Part shown: positions 23,572-32,260 of the stretch, piece after piece | How positions within the stretch are numbered: the first letter of the stretch is position 1 | Layout of the letters: each line of letters opens with the position of its first letter | Origin: Gemmatimonadales bacterium UBA2975 | GTDB taxonomy: Bacteria > Gemmatimonadota > Gemmatimonadetes > Longimicrobiales > Gaopeijiaceae | Direction: 5' to 3' | Assembly (NCBI GenBank): GCA_002348265.1 | Contig: DEAT01000088.1 | Location: 1-32,476, forward strand | DNA: 32,476 nucleotides | Position numbers and translations under genes: made by a program | The notes under the pieces: model-generated | The model's input: the letters and a program-made list of their open reading frames with translations, nothing else | The model's database searches: none | What the model was told of the DNA's origin: nothing

Positions 23572-24569
23572 ACGGACCAGACGTAGTTCCCGCTCTAGGT
23601 AAATCACGAGGAGGAGTATTTTACCTCCATGGTGCCGATCATTTCCGTAAGGAAGAAGCCGTTCGGTCATTGATCGAAGCTCATTTGGAAGAAGCGACGC
23701 GCGATTTCAATCTGGACCTCCTTAGAGGAAGTGAGGTAAACGCAGAGACATTAGCTTCGGTGATCGCGACGCCACCCATGATGGCTGAATGGCGAGTTGT
23801 AGTAGTTCGCGAGGTAGAAGGCCTCGCGTCCTCTAAGCACGCCCGAGACGAGTTAGTTCGGATAGCGCAGGATCCTCCTCCTGGGCTCGCGCTGATCATG
23901 AGTTGCACAGTCCCTGTAGGTTCGAAGGCCAAGTTCTATGCTTCTCTTGCCAAGGTCTCACAGTCTACGGAATTCAAAGCGATCACTGACGCTGATGTTC
24001 CTGGGTGGATCATGCACCGGGCGGAAGCTGAGCATCAAGTCGAATTTAGTGCCGATGCGGCTCGGGCACTCGCTGTCGCGATTGGCAACAACTTGGGTGT
24101 CCTCTCTCAAGAGTTGACTAAACTCGCTGATTTTGTGGGTGACCGACGTACAGTTCAAGTTGAGGACGTAGAGGCTGCCGGAACAACACTCCCTTCCCAG
24201 GATCGCTGGAGGTGGTTCGATCTTGTGGGTGAGAGAAAATTCGAGGAGGCTGCCACGACTCTGCCAATCCTGCTGCAACAGGGGGAGAATGGCGTTGGGC
24301 TTGTGATTGGGCTGGCGACTCACCTTCTGCGCTTAGGAATCGCAGCGGAGGAAGGTTCCGGAGGGCTCGAGCATGCATTGCCGAGGCATCAGCAGTGGCT
24401 GGCCAGCAGGATTGCAAGACAGGCATTGGAGTGGAAGCAAGACGAAATCGACGAGGCGCTTAGGTCTCTCCTGGACGTAGACCGTCTCCTAAAGACAAGT
24501 CCGCACACGGATGAACATTTTCTAGAAGCGTGGATCCTCAGCATTCGGGTGCGAGCAGAGGCAAAATGA
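23568..24569 (+). CDS. holA: DNA polymerase III delta subunit, probable CTG start
   Basis: This clamp-loader subunit homologue is 333 residues from the CTG. Evidence includes the N-terminal V-F-Y-L-H-G-A-D-H-F-R-K-E-E-A, then F-N-L-D-L-L-R-G-S-E-V, A-T-P-P-M-M-A-E-W-R-V-V-V-V-R, and a C-terminal helical domain with D-V-D-R-L-L-K-T-S. Delta opens the sliding clamp during loading. No ATG, GTG or TTG lies between the in-frame stop (TGA 23562-23564) and TTG 23670, yet the segment from about 23614 is clearly family sequence. The codon CTG at 23568 overlaps the anti-sigma TGA as CTGA, matching the coupled overlaps seen elsewhere here, so I take it as the start. Start confidence is lower than identity confidence. 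Confidence 0.82.
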   Translation: MNGPDVVPALGKSRGGVFYLHGADHFRKEEAVRSLIEAHLEEATRDFNLDLLRGSEVNAETLASVIATPPMMAEWRVVVVREVEGLASSKHARDELVRIAQDPPPGLALIMSCTVPVGSKAKFYASLAKVSQSTEFKAITDADVPGWIMHRAEAEHQVEFSADAARALAVAIGNNLGVLSQELTKLADFVGDRRTVQVEDVEAAGTTLPSQDRWRWFDLVGERKFEEAATTLPILLQQGENGVGLVIGLATHLLRLGIAAEEGSGGLEHALPRHQQWLASRIARQALEWKQDEIDEALRSLLDVDRLLKTSPHTDEHFLEAWILSIRVRAEAK

Positions 24570-25459
24570 GAATAAGACTAGGTGTGCCAGAACGGACGAG
24601 TGCTGAACATACGATCTTGGTCGCAGTTCTCATTGCGGTCGTGCTAGTTTCGGCAAGCCCTCAGATTGTTTCCGCTCAATCCTCACTTGAGCAGGTGGAG
24701 CGTCTCACTCGGGTGGGAAGAACGGAGGAGGCCAGAGCGGTACTACTTGAGTGGTGGGAAGAAGACCGTATCGAGGCATCGCGTCGGGAGAGACAACGAG
24801 GCCTGTGGCTTCGGGGGAAATTGACCGTCGATCCCAGGCAAGCCGAACTCGACTTCCAGCGGCTAGCTTTGCTATACCCGAGTGGGCAGTTTGCTCCTGA
24901 CGCCGTCCTGAGATTGGCCCAGGCCTCATGGGCGATGGGGGATGAAGATGCTGCACGTAGGCATCTAGCCACTTTAGAGCGGGACTATCCTCGATCTGAG
25001 GCGTTTGAGCGAGCAATAGAGTGGATAGCGGATGCTGGGCCACTCCCTCCGAGGGGTGACACCCCTACAACTTCTGACGGTGAGGTTCAGGTCCCAGAGG
25101 AGTTAGGGATGTCAGCGGTTCAGATTGTTCAGGAGTCGGCGGTTGTGGACCCGGAAGCGGATGAGTCAAATGCTGTGGCCGACGTTAGTGAGTCTGTCGA
25201 TGCATTAGCGATGAATTACAAGGTGCAGCTGGGAGCTTTCGCGCACCACGATCGTGCGGTCGCTCTGTATGAAGAGGTTAGCGCGAGAGGGATAGATGTC
25301 CGCATCGTGACTGTCGATGGGAGCCAATTCACCCATGTACGCGCTGGTCGCTTTTCTCTTCGGTCAGAAGCGGTTGAGTTGCTCGAAGCACTAGCCGAGC
25401 AAGGGATAAGGGCAGCGTTGATTCGAGACGCTAGGGAAGAGAGGCTAGTCGGAAGCTAG
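24566..25459 (+). CDS. SPOR-domain protein with a helical repeat region
   Basis: This 297-residue protein has a hydrophobic N-terminal segment (about 17-38, signal peptide or anchor, possible cleavage near V-S-A-Q). A TPR-like helical region follows (R-T-E-E-A-R-A-V-L-L-E-W-W, then F-Q-R-L-A-L-L-Y-P-S-G-Q and later helices). An acidic linker leads to a C-terminal SPOR domain (216-297, Y-K-V-Q-L-G-A-F, H-V-R-A-G-R-F). SPOR domains bind denuded peptidoglycan glycans, often at division sites. The ATG at 24566 overlaps the holA stop (ATGA), so it is coupled to holA. It probably works in the periplasm on cell-wall or division processes. Confidence 0.82.
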   Translation: MRIRLGVPERTSAEHTILVAVLIAVVLVSASPQIVSAQSSLEQVERLTRVGRTEEARAVLLEWWEEDRIEASRRERQRGLWLRGKLTVDPRQAELDFQRLALLYPSGQFAPDAVLRLAQASWAMGDEDAARRHLATLERDYPRSEAFERAIEWIADAGPLPPRGDTPTTSDGEVQVPEELGMSAVQIVQESAVVDPEADESNAVADVSESVDALAMNYKVQLGAFAHHDRAVALYEEVSARGIDVRIVTVDGSQFTHVRAGRFSLRSEAVELLEALAEQGIRAALIRDAREERLVGS

Positions 25460-25465
25460 GCTTGG

Positions 25466-25972
25466 TCAGCCCGCTGGCATCCCTGAGTTCCACATATCAA
25501 CAACGATCTTCCAAGATCCATCTGATTGCTTTTTCCATGTATGGAAGTCGCGCACAACATCTCGGCCTGGCTCTTCGCCTTCACGCTCGATCGTGATGTT
25601 ACCAATAGCAAAGGTCCATCCTATATCACCGGACGCGGCAACCTCTGCCCGAACGAGTTCAAAGGCGAGCGAAACACCGGGTGTGACAATAAAGCCGAAT
25701 TGGTAGTCCTCAACTCCTGCAAGCCCCTCGTCTACGATCGCTGCATTGGGTGGAATCATTATGGCCGTCTCGTCGTACATACTGACGACCGCTGCAGCGT
25801 TCTTGCTAGAGGCAGCTTCTTGATACGCTAGAGCCGCTGCTCGTAAAGACTCGATGTCTGCTTGCGTGCCCGTATCCCGGGTTGTGTCGGCTAAATCGGA
25901 CTGACAACCGGACAGGGTCAGGCCGAGAGTTAGGCCGATGATTCCGAGTCCCTTGATTCCGAAGTTTTTCAT
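25466..25972 (-). CDS. DUF4440/SnoaL-like (NTF2-fold) lipoprotein
   Basis: This 168-residue protein has a lipoprotein signal (hydrophobic run, L-S-G-C, Cys23) and an NTF2-like domain. The domain shows A-A-A-L-A-Y-Q-E-A-A-S-S-K-N-A-A-A-V-V-S-M-Y-D-E-T-A, then G-W-T-F-A-I-G-N, and ends with H-T-W-K-K-Q-S-D-G-S-W-K-I-V-V-D, typical of DUF4440. Such domains bind small ligands or act as ketosteroid-isomerase-like enzymes; the role here is unknown. GGAG lies five bases upstream of the ATG. It converges with the SPOR-domain gene, with only six bases between stops. Confidence 0.82.
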   Translation of the reverse strand: MKNFGIKGLGIIGLTLGLTLSGCQSDLADTTRDTGTQADIESLRAAALAYQEAASSKNAAAVVSMYDETAIMIPPNAAIVDEGLAGVEDYQFGFIVTPGVSLAFELVRAEVAASGDIGWTFAIGNITIEREGEEPGRDVVRDFHTWKKQSDGSWKIVVDMWNSGMPAG

Positions 25973-26228
25973 GACAACTCCATGACGAGTGTGTTCGTCG
26001 TTCTAGTTAGCTCGCTCGCTATGCGGGCCATGTCTTGTCGAACTGTCGTAACATTAATTGAAATCGGGCCTAGGGACGCGACCACAGAGAGAGATGTCTA
26101 GCGGCATGGGTTTTGACGCCGCGTCGAACGCGTATCAGTGTGTGGTCGAGGTTTAGCTTCTTAAGCAAAAGAGGCAACAGTTTCGGCACCCTGTCTTGAG
26201 CGCTTTTCATACCCCAATAACTTCACTG

Positions 26229-28847
26229 ATGGCTTCGGGCGACACACCTCTTATGCAGCAGTGGCGGGAAGCGAAATCCCGGCACCGAGATTCTCTGCTA
26301 TTCTTTCGCGTAGGCGACTTTTACGAACTTTTCCACGGCGATGCTGAGGAGGGTGCGAGGTTGCTGGGCCTTACGCTGACCTCACGGAACAATGGAGCAG
26401 CCGCGCGAGTGCCGCTGGCCGGTATTCCCGCTAAGGCTTTGGACGACTATCTGGCCCGCCTCGTGAAGATGGGACGTCGGGTGGCCATCTGTGACCAAGT
26501 CGAAGATCCGGCTCAGGCTAAGGGCATAGTGAAGCGCGAGGTGACCGAGACGATCACGCCGGGCACCGTAGTGGCGGACAGCCTGCTCAATGACCGCGAG
26601 AACAACTTTCTAGTGTCGATAGTTGGGGCTGGTGAGGCCGGATACGCGTTGGCTCGACTTGATGTTTCAACTGGAGAAGTTGCCGTTAAGGCCGTTCCAA
26701 AAGACGAGTTGCGGGCCGAACTCGGCTGTCTTGAGCCCTCTGAGGTTCTCATCCCACGAGCATTGGCAGAGGACGAAGGCCTTGGGTGGTCGGTCTCAGG
26801 CGATGTTCCGCGGACTATTAGGGACGACTGGATGTTTGAGGAGGATGTTTGCACCTCTGAGTTGCTTCGGATTTACGGGCTACAAGCCCTAGACGGTCTG
26901 GGCTTTCAGTCTGGCGATGCTGAGCTAGTTCGTGCTACTGGGTCGCTGATCCAATACTTAGGTGAGATTCGCCCCTCGGGAGTAACCCACTTAAAGCCCG
27001 TTCGCGTTCTCCGACCCGGACGCGTGATGCTTTTAGACGAGATGACGCGACGTAATCTTGAGTTGATTGAGCCAATGCGGGGGGGAGAAGAAGGCGGCAC
27101 ACTCTTAGACGTACTCGATGATACTGTGACAGCTATGGGTGGCCGCCAACTTAGGAGGTGGGTGCTCGAACCACTGGTGGTTACTGAAGAGATCTGGGCT
27201 AGACAGAATGCCGTTTCAGAATTGGTCGATGCACCCGGACTGCGTCAGAGCCTTCGTGACGCTCTGGGTGGGGTTAGTGACCTTGAGAGAATCGCGGGCA
27301 AATTCGGTACCCTACGGGTCGCGCCGCGTGATCTCATGAGCCTCCGAATCTCTCTCCAAAGGCTTCCTCTGATTAAGGAGGCTTGCTCCGAAGCTTCATC
27401 CGATCTCTTGAGGTTGTTGGGTGCTGAGATCGATTTATTAGAGGACATTGGTGACCTACTGAGCCAGGCAATCGCAGATGATCCTCCAGCAGCTCTCCAC
27501 GAAGGCGGGGTCATTCGGCAAGGTTGGTCCGCTGAACTCGACGATATTCGGGAGATTCGTGATGGTGCTCGCGACTTCATTGCCGGTCTACAAGTTCGCG
27601 AGCGTGAGCGTACGGGGATCGGCTCACTCAAGGTTGGATTTAACAAGGTCTTTGGTTACTACCTCGAGGTGACTAAGGCGAACCTCGACAAAGTTCCCGA
27701 AGACTATCTAAGAAAGCAGACACTTACGAACGGAGAACGCTATTTCACCCCAGAGCTGAAGCAGTGGGAGGAAAAAGTTTTTGAAGCGGATGACCGTATA
27801 GGAAGTCTGGAGATCGAGCTGTTCGCCGGGGTTCGAGAGCAGGTAGCGGAAGCTCTAGTCCGGCTTCAGGACTCCGGCGCTAGAGCGGCATCGCTTGATG
27901 TGCTGAGCACGCTCGCTGAAGTTGCGGTGCGACGGGAATACGTTTGCCCTGAAGTCCATACGGGCTTCGACTTAGAGATCCGTTCGGGGCGTCACCCAGT
28001 TGTCGAAACTATGATGCCCCGCGAGGAGTTTATTCCTAACGATCTCGTGCTTGGTGATGATGGATACATCGTTGTTCTGACTGGGCCAAACATGGCGGGC
28101 AAGAGCACCGTGTTGCGACAGATCGGACTCATCCAATTGCTAGCGCAAGTGGGGTCTTATGTTCCTGCAAGCGCAGCACGCCTAGCGGTTTCAGACCGTA
28201 TCTTCACCCGTGTAGGAGCCTCGGACAATTTGGCCCGAGGTCAATCGACGTTCATGGTTGAAATGAGCGAGACAGCTGCGATCGTTCACGGGGCGACTGA
28301 CCGAAGTCTTGTACTGCTCGACGAGATAGGACGAGGGACCTCAACGTATGACGGCGTATCAATAGCCTGGGCTGTCACGGAGCATGTGCATGAGCACATA
28401 GGGGCAAAGACTGTTTTTGCTACTCACTATCATGAGCTCACCCAGCTTGGTGATCTTCTTGCCGGGGTGAAGAATATGAACGTTTCAGTGCGCGAGGTGG
28501 GTGACGAGATTGTATTCCTTCGCCGTCTCGTATCAGGAGGTGCGGATCGCTCGTACGGGATTCAAGTAGCAAGGCTTGCCGGCCTTCCGGATGGTATTGT
28601 GGCTCGAGCTCGGGAACTTCTTTTCGAGCTCGAGGGAACACATACTGGAGGTGGGGAGGGGTTGGGTCGCCATGGGGTGCTTCGACCAAGCTCCGAACCT
28701 CCTCCGGATCAACTTTCCATGTTTCATGCGGAGCATCCGATAATGGCTCGACTAAGAGCAATCGATCCAGACACAATCTCACCACGTGAAGCGCTTGATA
28801 TCCTCTACGAAGTTGGCGGGATCGAGCGCCCCGGAGATAAAGGTTGA
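26229..28847 (+). CDS. mutS: DNA mismatch repair protein MutS
   Basis: This 872-residue ATPase recognises mismatches. The N-terminal domain carries the mismatch-binding F-Y-E (31-33, within G-D-F-Y-E-L-F). Connector, core and clamp domains follow, then the ABC-type ATPase: Walker A G-P-N-M-A-G-K-S-T (about 619-627), the S-T-F-M-V-E-M region, Walker B with D-E-I-G-R-G-T-S-T, and A-T-H-Y-H-E-L. The ATG at 26229 gives the usual N-terminus; the frame opens earlier at TTG 26196 without a better ribosome site. The next gene starts within its stop (TTGA). No mutL lies in the window. Confidence 0.97.
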   Translation: MASGDTPLMQQWREAKSRHRDSLLFFRVGDFYELFHGDAEEGARLLGLTLTSRNNGAAARVPLAGIPAKALDDYLARLVKMGRRVAICDQVEDPAQAKGIVKREVTETITPGTVVADSLLNDRENNFLVSIVGAGEAGYALARLDVSTGEVAVKAVPKDELRAELGCLEPSEVLIPRALAEDEGLGWSVSGDVPRTIRDDWMFEEDVCTSELLRIYGLQALDGLGFQSGDAELVRATGSLIQYLGEIRPSGVTHLKPVRVLRPGRVMLLDEMTRRNLELIEPMRGGEEGGTLLDVLDDTVTAMGGRQLRRWVLEPLVVTEEIWARQNAVSELVDAPGLRQSLRDALGGVSDLERIAGKFGTLRVAPRDLMSLRISLQRLPLIKEACSEASSDLLRLLGAEIDLLEDIGDLLSQAIADDPPAALHEGGVIRQGWSAELDDIREIRDGARDFIAGLQVRERERTGIGSLKVGFNKVFGYYLEVTKANLDKVPEDYLRKQTLTNGERYFTPELKQWEEKVFEADDRIGSLEIELFAGVREQVAEALVRLQDSGARAASLDVLSTLAEVAVRREYVCPEVHTGFDLEIRSGRHPVVETMMPREEFIPNDLVLGDDGYIVVLTGPNMAGKSTVLRQIGLIQLLAQVGSYVPASAARLAVSDRIFTRVGASDNLARGQSTFMVEMSETAAIVHGATDRSLVLLDEIGRGTSTYDGVSIAWAVTEHVHEHIGAKTVFATHYHELTQLGDLLAGVKNMNVSVREVGDEIVFLRRLVSGGADRSYGIQVARLAGLPDGIVARARELLFELEGTHTGGGEGLGRHGVLRPSSEPPPDQLSMFHAEHPIMARLRAIDPDTISPREALDILYEVGGIERPGDKG

Positions 28848-29221
28848 AGGTTGTGAGGAAGGTTCTAGGCTTGGCGGTGTGCTTATTGGTACCTGCATGT
28901 GGTGGTGATGAGATTGAAAGGCCGCTCTTGCTCTCTGGTGAGGTGCCTATAGCGTACCCGCTCCAAATGTGGGATCAGGACATGGAGGGCGAGACGGTTC
29001 TCACAGTCCGGGTGAGCGCTACCGGTGCAGTTGACAGCGTCAAAGTGCTTGAGTCTTCGGGCCACCGGGCTTTTGACTCTGCTGCGGTGGAAGGGGCCCG
29101 CCATCTGCAGTTTTCGTCCGCTCGTCAGGGTGGTATGCAGGTTGAGGTATGGGCTCACGTACCTGTTCGGTTCTCCAAAAACTCACGACCGGACAGTTTA
29201 GACTCCGGACCGAACTCCTGA
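28844..29221 (+). CDS. TonB C-terminal-like lipoprotein
   Basis: This 125-residue protein has a lipoprotein signal ending V-P-A-C (Cys19) and a TonB C-terminal-type domain (G-E-T-V-L-T-V-R-V-S-A-T-G-A-V-D-S-V-K-V-L-E-S-S-G, A-V-E-G-A-R, V-P-V-R-F). It lacks the N-terminal TonB transmembrane/proline region, so it is not a classic energy transducer. The TTG at 28844 overlaps the mutS stop; a GTG at 28853 is an alternative start that keeps the signal peptide. It probably sits in the periplasm, bound to a membrane. Confidence 0.75.
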   Translation: MKVVRKVLGLAVCLLVPACGGDEIERPLLLSGEVPIAYPLQMWDQDMEGETVLTVRVSATGAVDSVKVLESSGHRAFDSAAVEGARHLQFSSARQGGMQVEVWAHVPVRFSKNSRPDSLDSGPNS

Positions 29222-29233
29222 TAGGAAATCTAC

Positions 29234-30274
29234 ATGGCTGATCGCCATCCACGTCCTTACGACAGTGTCCTAGAACTCATCGGCTGGACTCCTATGGTTC
29301 GTCTGAACTCTGTCGTCGGTGGCACTCTAACCCCTGTCTATGCAAAGTGTGAATTCTTTGGGCCGGGTGGTTCGATCAAGGATAGGATTGGGGTGGCTAT
29401 GATTGAGGCAGCTGAAGCTGATGGGACTCTGAAACCGGGCGGGACCGTGGTCGAAGCAACCGGGGGTAATACGGGTCTCGCGTTAGCGATGGCAGCATCC
29501 CTGAAGGGGTATCGGTGTATCTGTACGATGCCAGACAAGATGAGCGGCGAAAAAATCAAGCTCTTAAAGGCGTTTGGAGCCGAAGTCGTGATCACACCAA
29601 CCGCTGTAGCTCCGGACGACCCCGATCATTATTTGGTCAGGGCACGTAATATCGCCGAAGCGATACCGGATGCGGTAATGGTGAACCAGTTCTATAACCA
29701 AGCCAATCCGCAGGCACATTATGAGACCACCGGGCGTGAGATTTGGGAACAGAGCGAGGGACGTGTCACGCACTTTGTGGCTTCTGCTGGCACAGGAGGC
29801 ACTGTGACTGGGGTAGGGCGCTACCTGAAAGAGAAGAACCCTTCAGTGCAAATCGTTGGAGTTGACCCTGAGGGGTCGATCTTGTCCACCTTCTTCAATA
29901 CCGGCGAAAAAGTGGAAGGACATCCTTATAAGGTGGAAGGGATTGGAAACGACAAAATCCCTGGGACCCTCGATCTTGATGTTGTCGACGAATACATGAG
30001 CTTCGACGATGGTGTCGCGTTTCGCATGGCCCGGCGGATAGCTCGTGAGGAAGGACTTTTCATTGGCGGATCTGCAGGTCTTTTGGTGCACGCAGCGGTC
30101 GAGGTAGCAAGACGAGTCAACGACCCTGATGCTTTTGTAGTCACGCTCGCTTGTGATTGGGGTGAGCGCTATCTGAGCAAGGTTTATGATGATGACTGGA
30201 TGCTCGAAAACGGCTTTCTGGAAGAGCCAGGGCACGCTTCTGAATCGGATTCGATTCGGAAGTGTGATAGCTAG
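29234..30274 (+). CDS. PLP-dependent cysteine synthase/cystathionine beta-synthase-type enzyme
   Basis: This 346-residue fold-type II enzyme has P-G-G-S-I-K-D-R (PLP Lys49), E-A-T-G-G-N-T-G (substrate/PLP loop), S-A-G-T-G-G-T-V-T-G (phosphate loop) and G-G-S-A-G. The middle part (N-Q-F-Y-N-Q-A-N-P-x-A-H-Y) and the C-terminus (D-W-G-E-R-Y-L-S-K and W-M-L-E-N-G-F-L) resemble cystathionine beta-synthases more than CysK. There are no C-terminal CBS regulatory domains. It therefore probably condenses serine or acetylserine with homocysteine or sulfide. AGGAA lies six bases before the ATG, 12 bases after the TonB-like gene. Confidence 0.88.
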   Translation: MADRHPRPYDSVLELIGWTPMVRLNSVVGGTLTPVYAKCEFFGPGGSIKDRIGVAMIEAAEADGTLKPGGTVVEATGGNTGLALAMAASLKGYRCICTMPDKMSGEKIKLLKAFGAEVVITPTAVAPDDPDHYLVRARNIAEAIPDAVMVNQFYNQANPQAHYETTGREIWEQSEGRVTHFVASAGTGGTVTGVGRYLKEKNPSVQIVGVDPEGSILSTFFNTGEKVEGHPYKVEGIGNDKIPGTLDLDVVDEYMSFDDGVAFRMARRIAREEGLFIGGSAGLLVHAAVEVARRVNDPDAFVVTLACDWGERYLSKVYDDDWMLENGFLEEPGHASESDSIRKCDS

Positions 30275-30369
30275 TTGAGCTTGCCATCCTTAGTTCTCGC
30301 TGACGGCTATCAGAAGCCAGCTAGATCGGGGCGAGGCCCTATAGTCATGATAAGTCGGGACTCTTCCCT

Positions 30370-31386
30370 GTGAGGATAGGGGTTCTCATGGGGGGGGCTT
30401 CCGACGAGAGAGACGTGTCCCTAGCGTCAGGGACTCAGGTATCAGGAGCCCTTAGAGCAGCTGGCCACCAGGTGATTTCCGTTGATACGGTGAGGGGAAT
30501 CATGACACTGGAGGAGGAGGCTAACCTAGTGTCAGCTGGTGTAGGGCAGCTTCCCCCAGAGCCGATTGCGCTTTTGGCATCGGAGCACGAAAGGTTTGTT
30601 AAAATTCTCCAGGCTCCGGAGTTGGCCCAGGTCGATGTGTTTTTTATGGCGCTTCACGGAGGCAGTGGGGAAGATGGCACCATTCAGGATATCCTAGATG
30701 GTGCCGGGGTCACGTACACTGGGAGTAACTGTTTCGGGTGCTCGCTCGCGATGGATAAGGAGGCCACCAAGACGGTCTTGAGAGACGCCGCAATTCCAAC
30801 GCCGGATTGGCTTGTCGGCCCCCTATCAGTGAATGAGGTCGAGTCTGCGCTTGGATTGCCGGTGATGGTTAAAGCCGCTAGAGGCGGGTCATCTCTGAGG
30901 CTGGTTTTAGCGCATGACCAGGCAGAGCTCGAGGTGACTATGGATGAAAGCTCCACCTGGGAAGACACGGTGTTGTATGAGCGCTACCACGCTGGTCGAG
31001 AGTTTACAGTCGGAGTTCTCGGTGATGAAGCCTTCCCGGTGGGGGAGATTGTCCCTCAGCACGAGATTTTCGACTACGAGTGCAAGTATCAGGAGGGCTT
31101 GGCGAAGGAAATTTTCCCAGCGGATATACCGTCGGAGCTATCTGAGCAACTCAGGGCACTAGCACTCCAGGTGCACGGTGCACTTCACCTGAGAGACTAT
31201 TCTCGTGTTGACTTCATCGTGGACGAAGATGGTCGGCCTTGGTGCCTCGAGGCGAATACCCTACCCGGGATGACCACTACCAGTCTGTTTCCCAAAGGGG
31301 CAGCTGCGGCGGGGATCGAGTTTCCGGAACTTTGTGACCGGATTTCCGAACTCGCGCGTGCTCGTTCGGGGGTTGACTCTGCGTGA
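30370..31386 (+). CDS. ddl: D-alanine--D-alanine ligase
   Basis: This 338-residue ATP-grasp enzyme makes the D-Ala-D-Ala dipeptide for peptidoglycan. The N-terminal G-V-L-M-G-G-A-S-D-E-R-D-V-S-L-A-S-G is the family signature, followed by A-L-H-G-G-S-G-E-D-G-T, Y-T-G-S-N, M-D-K-E-A-T-K, P-V-M-V-K-A-A-R-G-G-S-S and a C-terminal metal-binding E-A-N-T-L-P-G-M-T. The GTG start at 30370 gives the expected N-terminus. The rhomboid gene follows 28 bases downstream. Confidence 0.95.
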   Translation: MRIGVLMGGASDERDVSLASGTQVSGALRAAGHQVISVDTVRGIMTLEEEANLVSAGVGQLPPEPIALLASEHERFVKILQAPELAQVDVFFMALHGGSGEDGTIQDILDGAGVTYTGSNCFGCSLAMDKEATKTVLRDAAIPTPDWLVGPLSVNEVESALGLPVMVKAARGGSSLRLVLAHDQAELEVTMDESSTWEDTVLYERYHAGREFTVGVLGDEAFPVGEIVPQHEIFDYECKYQEGLAKEIFPADIPSELSEQLRALALQVHGALHLRDYSRVDFIVDEDGRPWCLEANTLPGMTTTSLFPKGAAAAGIEFPELCDRISELARARSGVDSA

Positions 31387-31414
31387 TTGATGTGGCGCTA
31401 CATACGGTGCACGC

Positions 31415-32260
31415 ATGAGTTACCGGAACGATTTCGGTTACGGTTCTCTCGGCATGGCGCTCCGTCCAACGCCTATGGTAAAGCGCCTTCTCATCGCGAA
31501 CTCCGTTGTGTTTGCGATAACGCTCCTGGTGCCATGGAGACTAGTGATCGAATGGCTGGCGTTTCAACCTGCTCGGATCATTTTCCGACCATGGGCGCCG
31601 ATCACTTACATGTTCGTGCATGGTGGGATGTATCACCTGTTCTTCAATATGCTCATGCTCTTCTTCTTTGGTCGCCCAGTCGAAGAGAAGTGGGGAGAAC
31701 GAGAATTTCTGAAGTTCTATTTGATCTGCGGTTTGGGGGGGGCATTACTGAGTTTTTTGTTCCTGCCTTCTTCAATCGTGGGTGCTTCGGCGGCTGTATA
31801 CGGGGTTATGATGGCATTCGCTATGAACTGGCCCCGCGCGCCGATCTACGTCTTTGGGATCTTTCCCGTCGAGGCGCGTTTCTTAGTCGCCTTCATGGCG
31901 GCAGTCGCATTCTTAAGTGCCGCAGGAAGTGCGGGAAATAGTGGTGTAGCACATCTTGCCCACCTCGGAGGGCTGCTCGCCGGGTGGGTTTACCTTAAGG
32001 CCGACTGGCGAAGATGGTTGTTCAGGGGAAGAGCGCAAAGGACTGGGCCGAGGGCGCCCAGGCTCGCGGTGGTACCTCGGAAAAAGTCAGGCGAAGACAC
32101 GTTCAAGGCCGCAGGAAGAAGGAATGCTAAAGCAGACAACGTGCTGTTAGACAAGGTCGATAAAGTTTTGGACAAGATTTCAGCGGAAGGGATGTCTTCA
32201 CTAACGCCGGACGAGTTACAATTGCTCGATGAGGTCTCGAGAAAGCACCACACGAACTAG
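31415..32260 (+). CDS. Rhomboid-family intramembrane serine protease
   Basis: This 281-residue protein has six hydrophobic helices. The catalytic dyad is Ser125 (G-A-S-A-A-V-Y-G) and His183 (A-H-L-A-H-L-G-G), and the oxyanion-type H-x3-N (His74, Asn78) lies in the second helix. The C-terminal cytosolic tail is basic, then carries a short helical segment with L-D-K-I-S-A-E-G-M-S-S-L-T-P-D-E typical of bacterial rhomboids with an accessory C-terminal domain. It cleaves membrane proteins within the bilayer; substrates are unknown. Confidence 0.92.
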   Translation: MSYRNDFGYGSLGMALRPTPMVKRLLIANSVVFAITLLVPWRLVIEWLAFQPARIIFRPWAPITYMFVHGGMYHLFFNMLMLFFFGRPVEEKWGEREFLKFYLICGLGGALLSFLFLPSSIVGASAAVYGVMMAFAMNWPRAPIYVFGIFPVEARFLVAFMAAVAFLSAAGSAGNSGVAHLAHLGGLLAGWVYLKADWRRWLFRGRAQRTGPRAPRLAVVPRKKSGEDTFKAAGRRNAKADNVLLDKVDKVLDKISAEGMSSLTPDELQLLDEVSRKHHTN

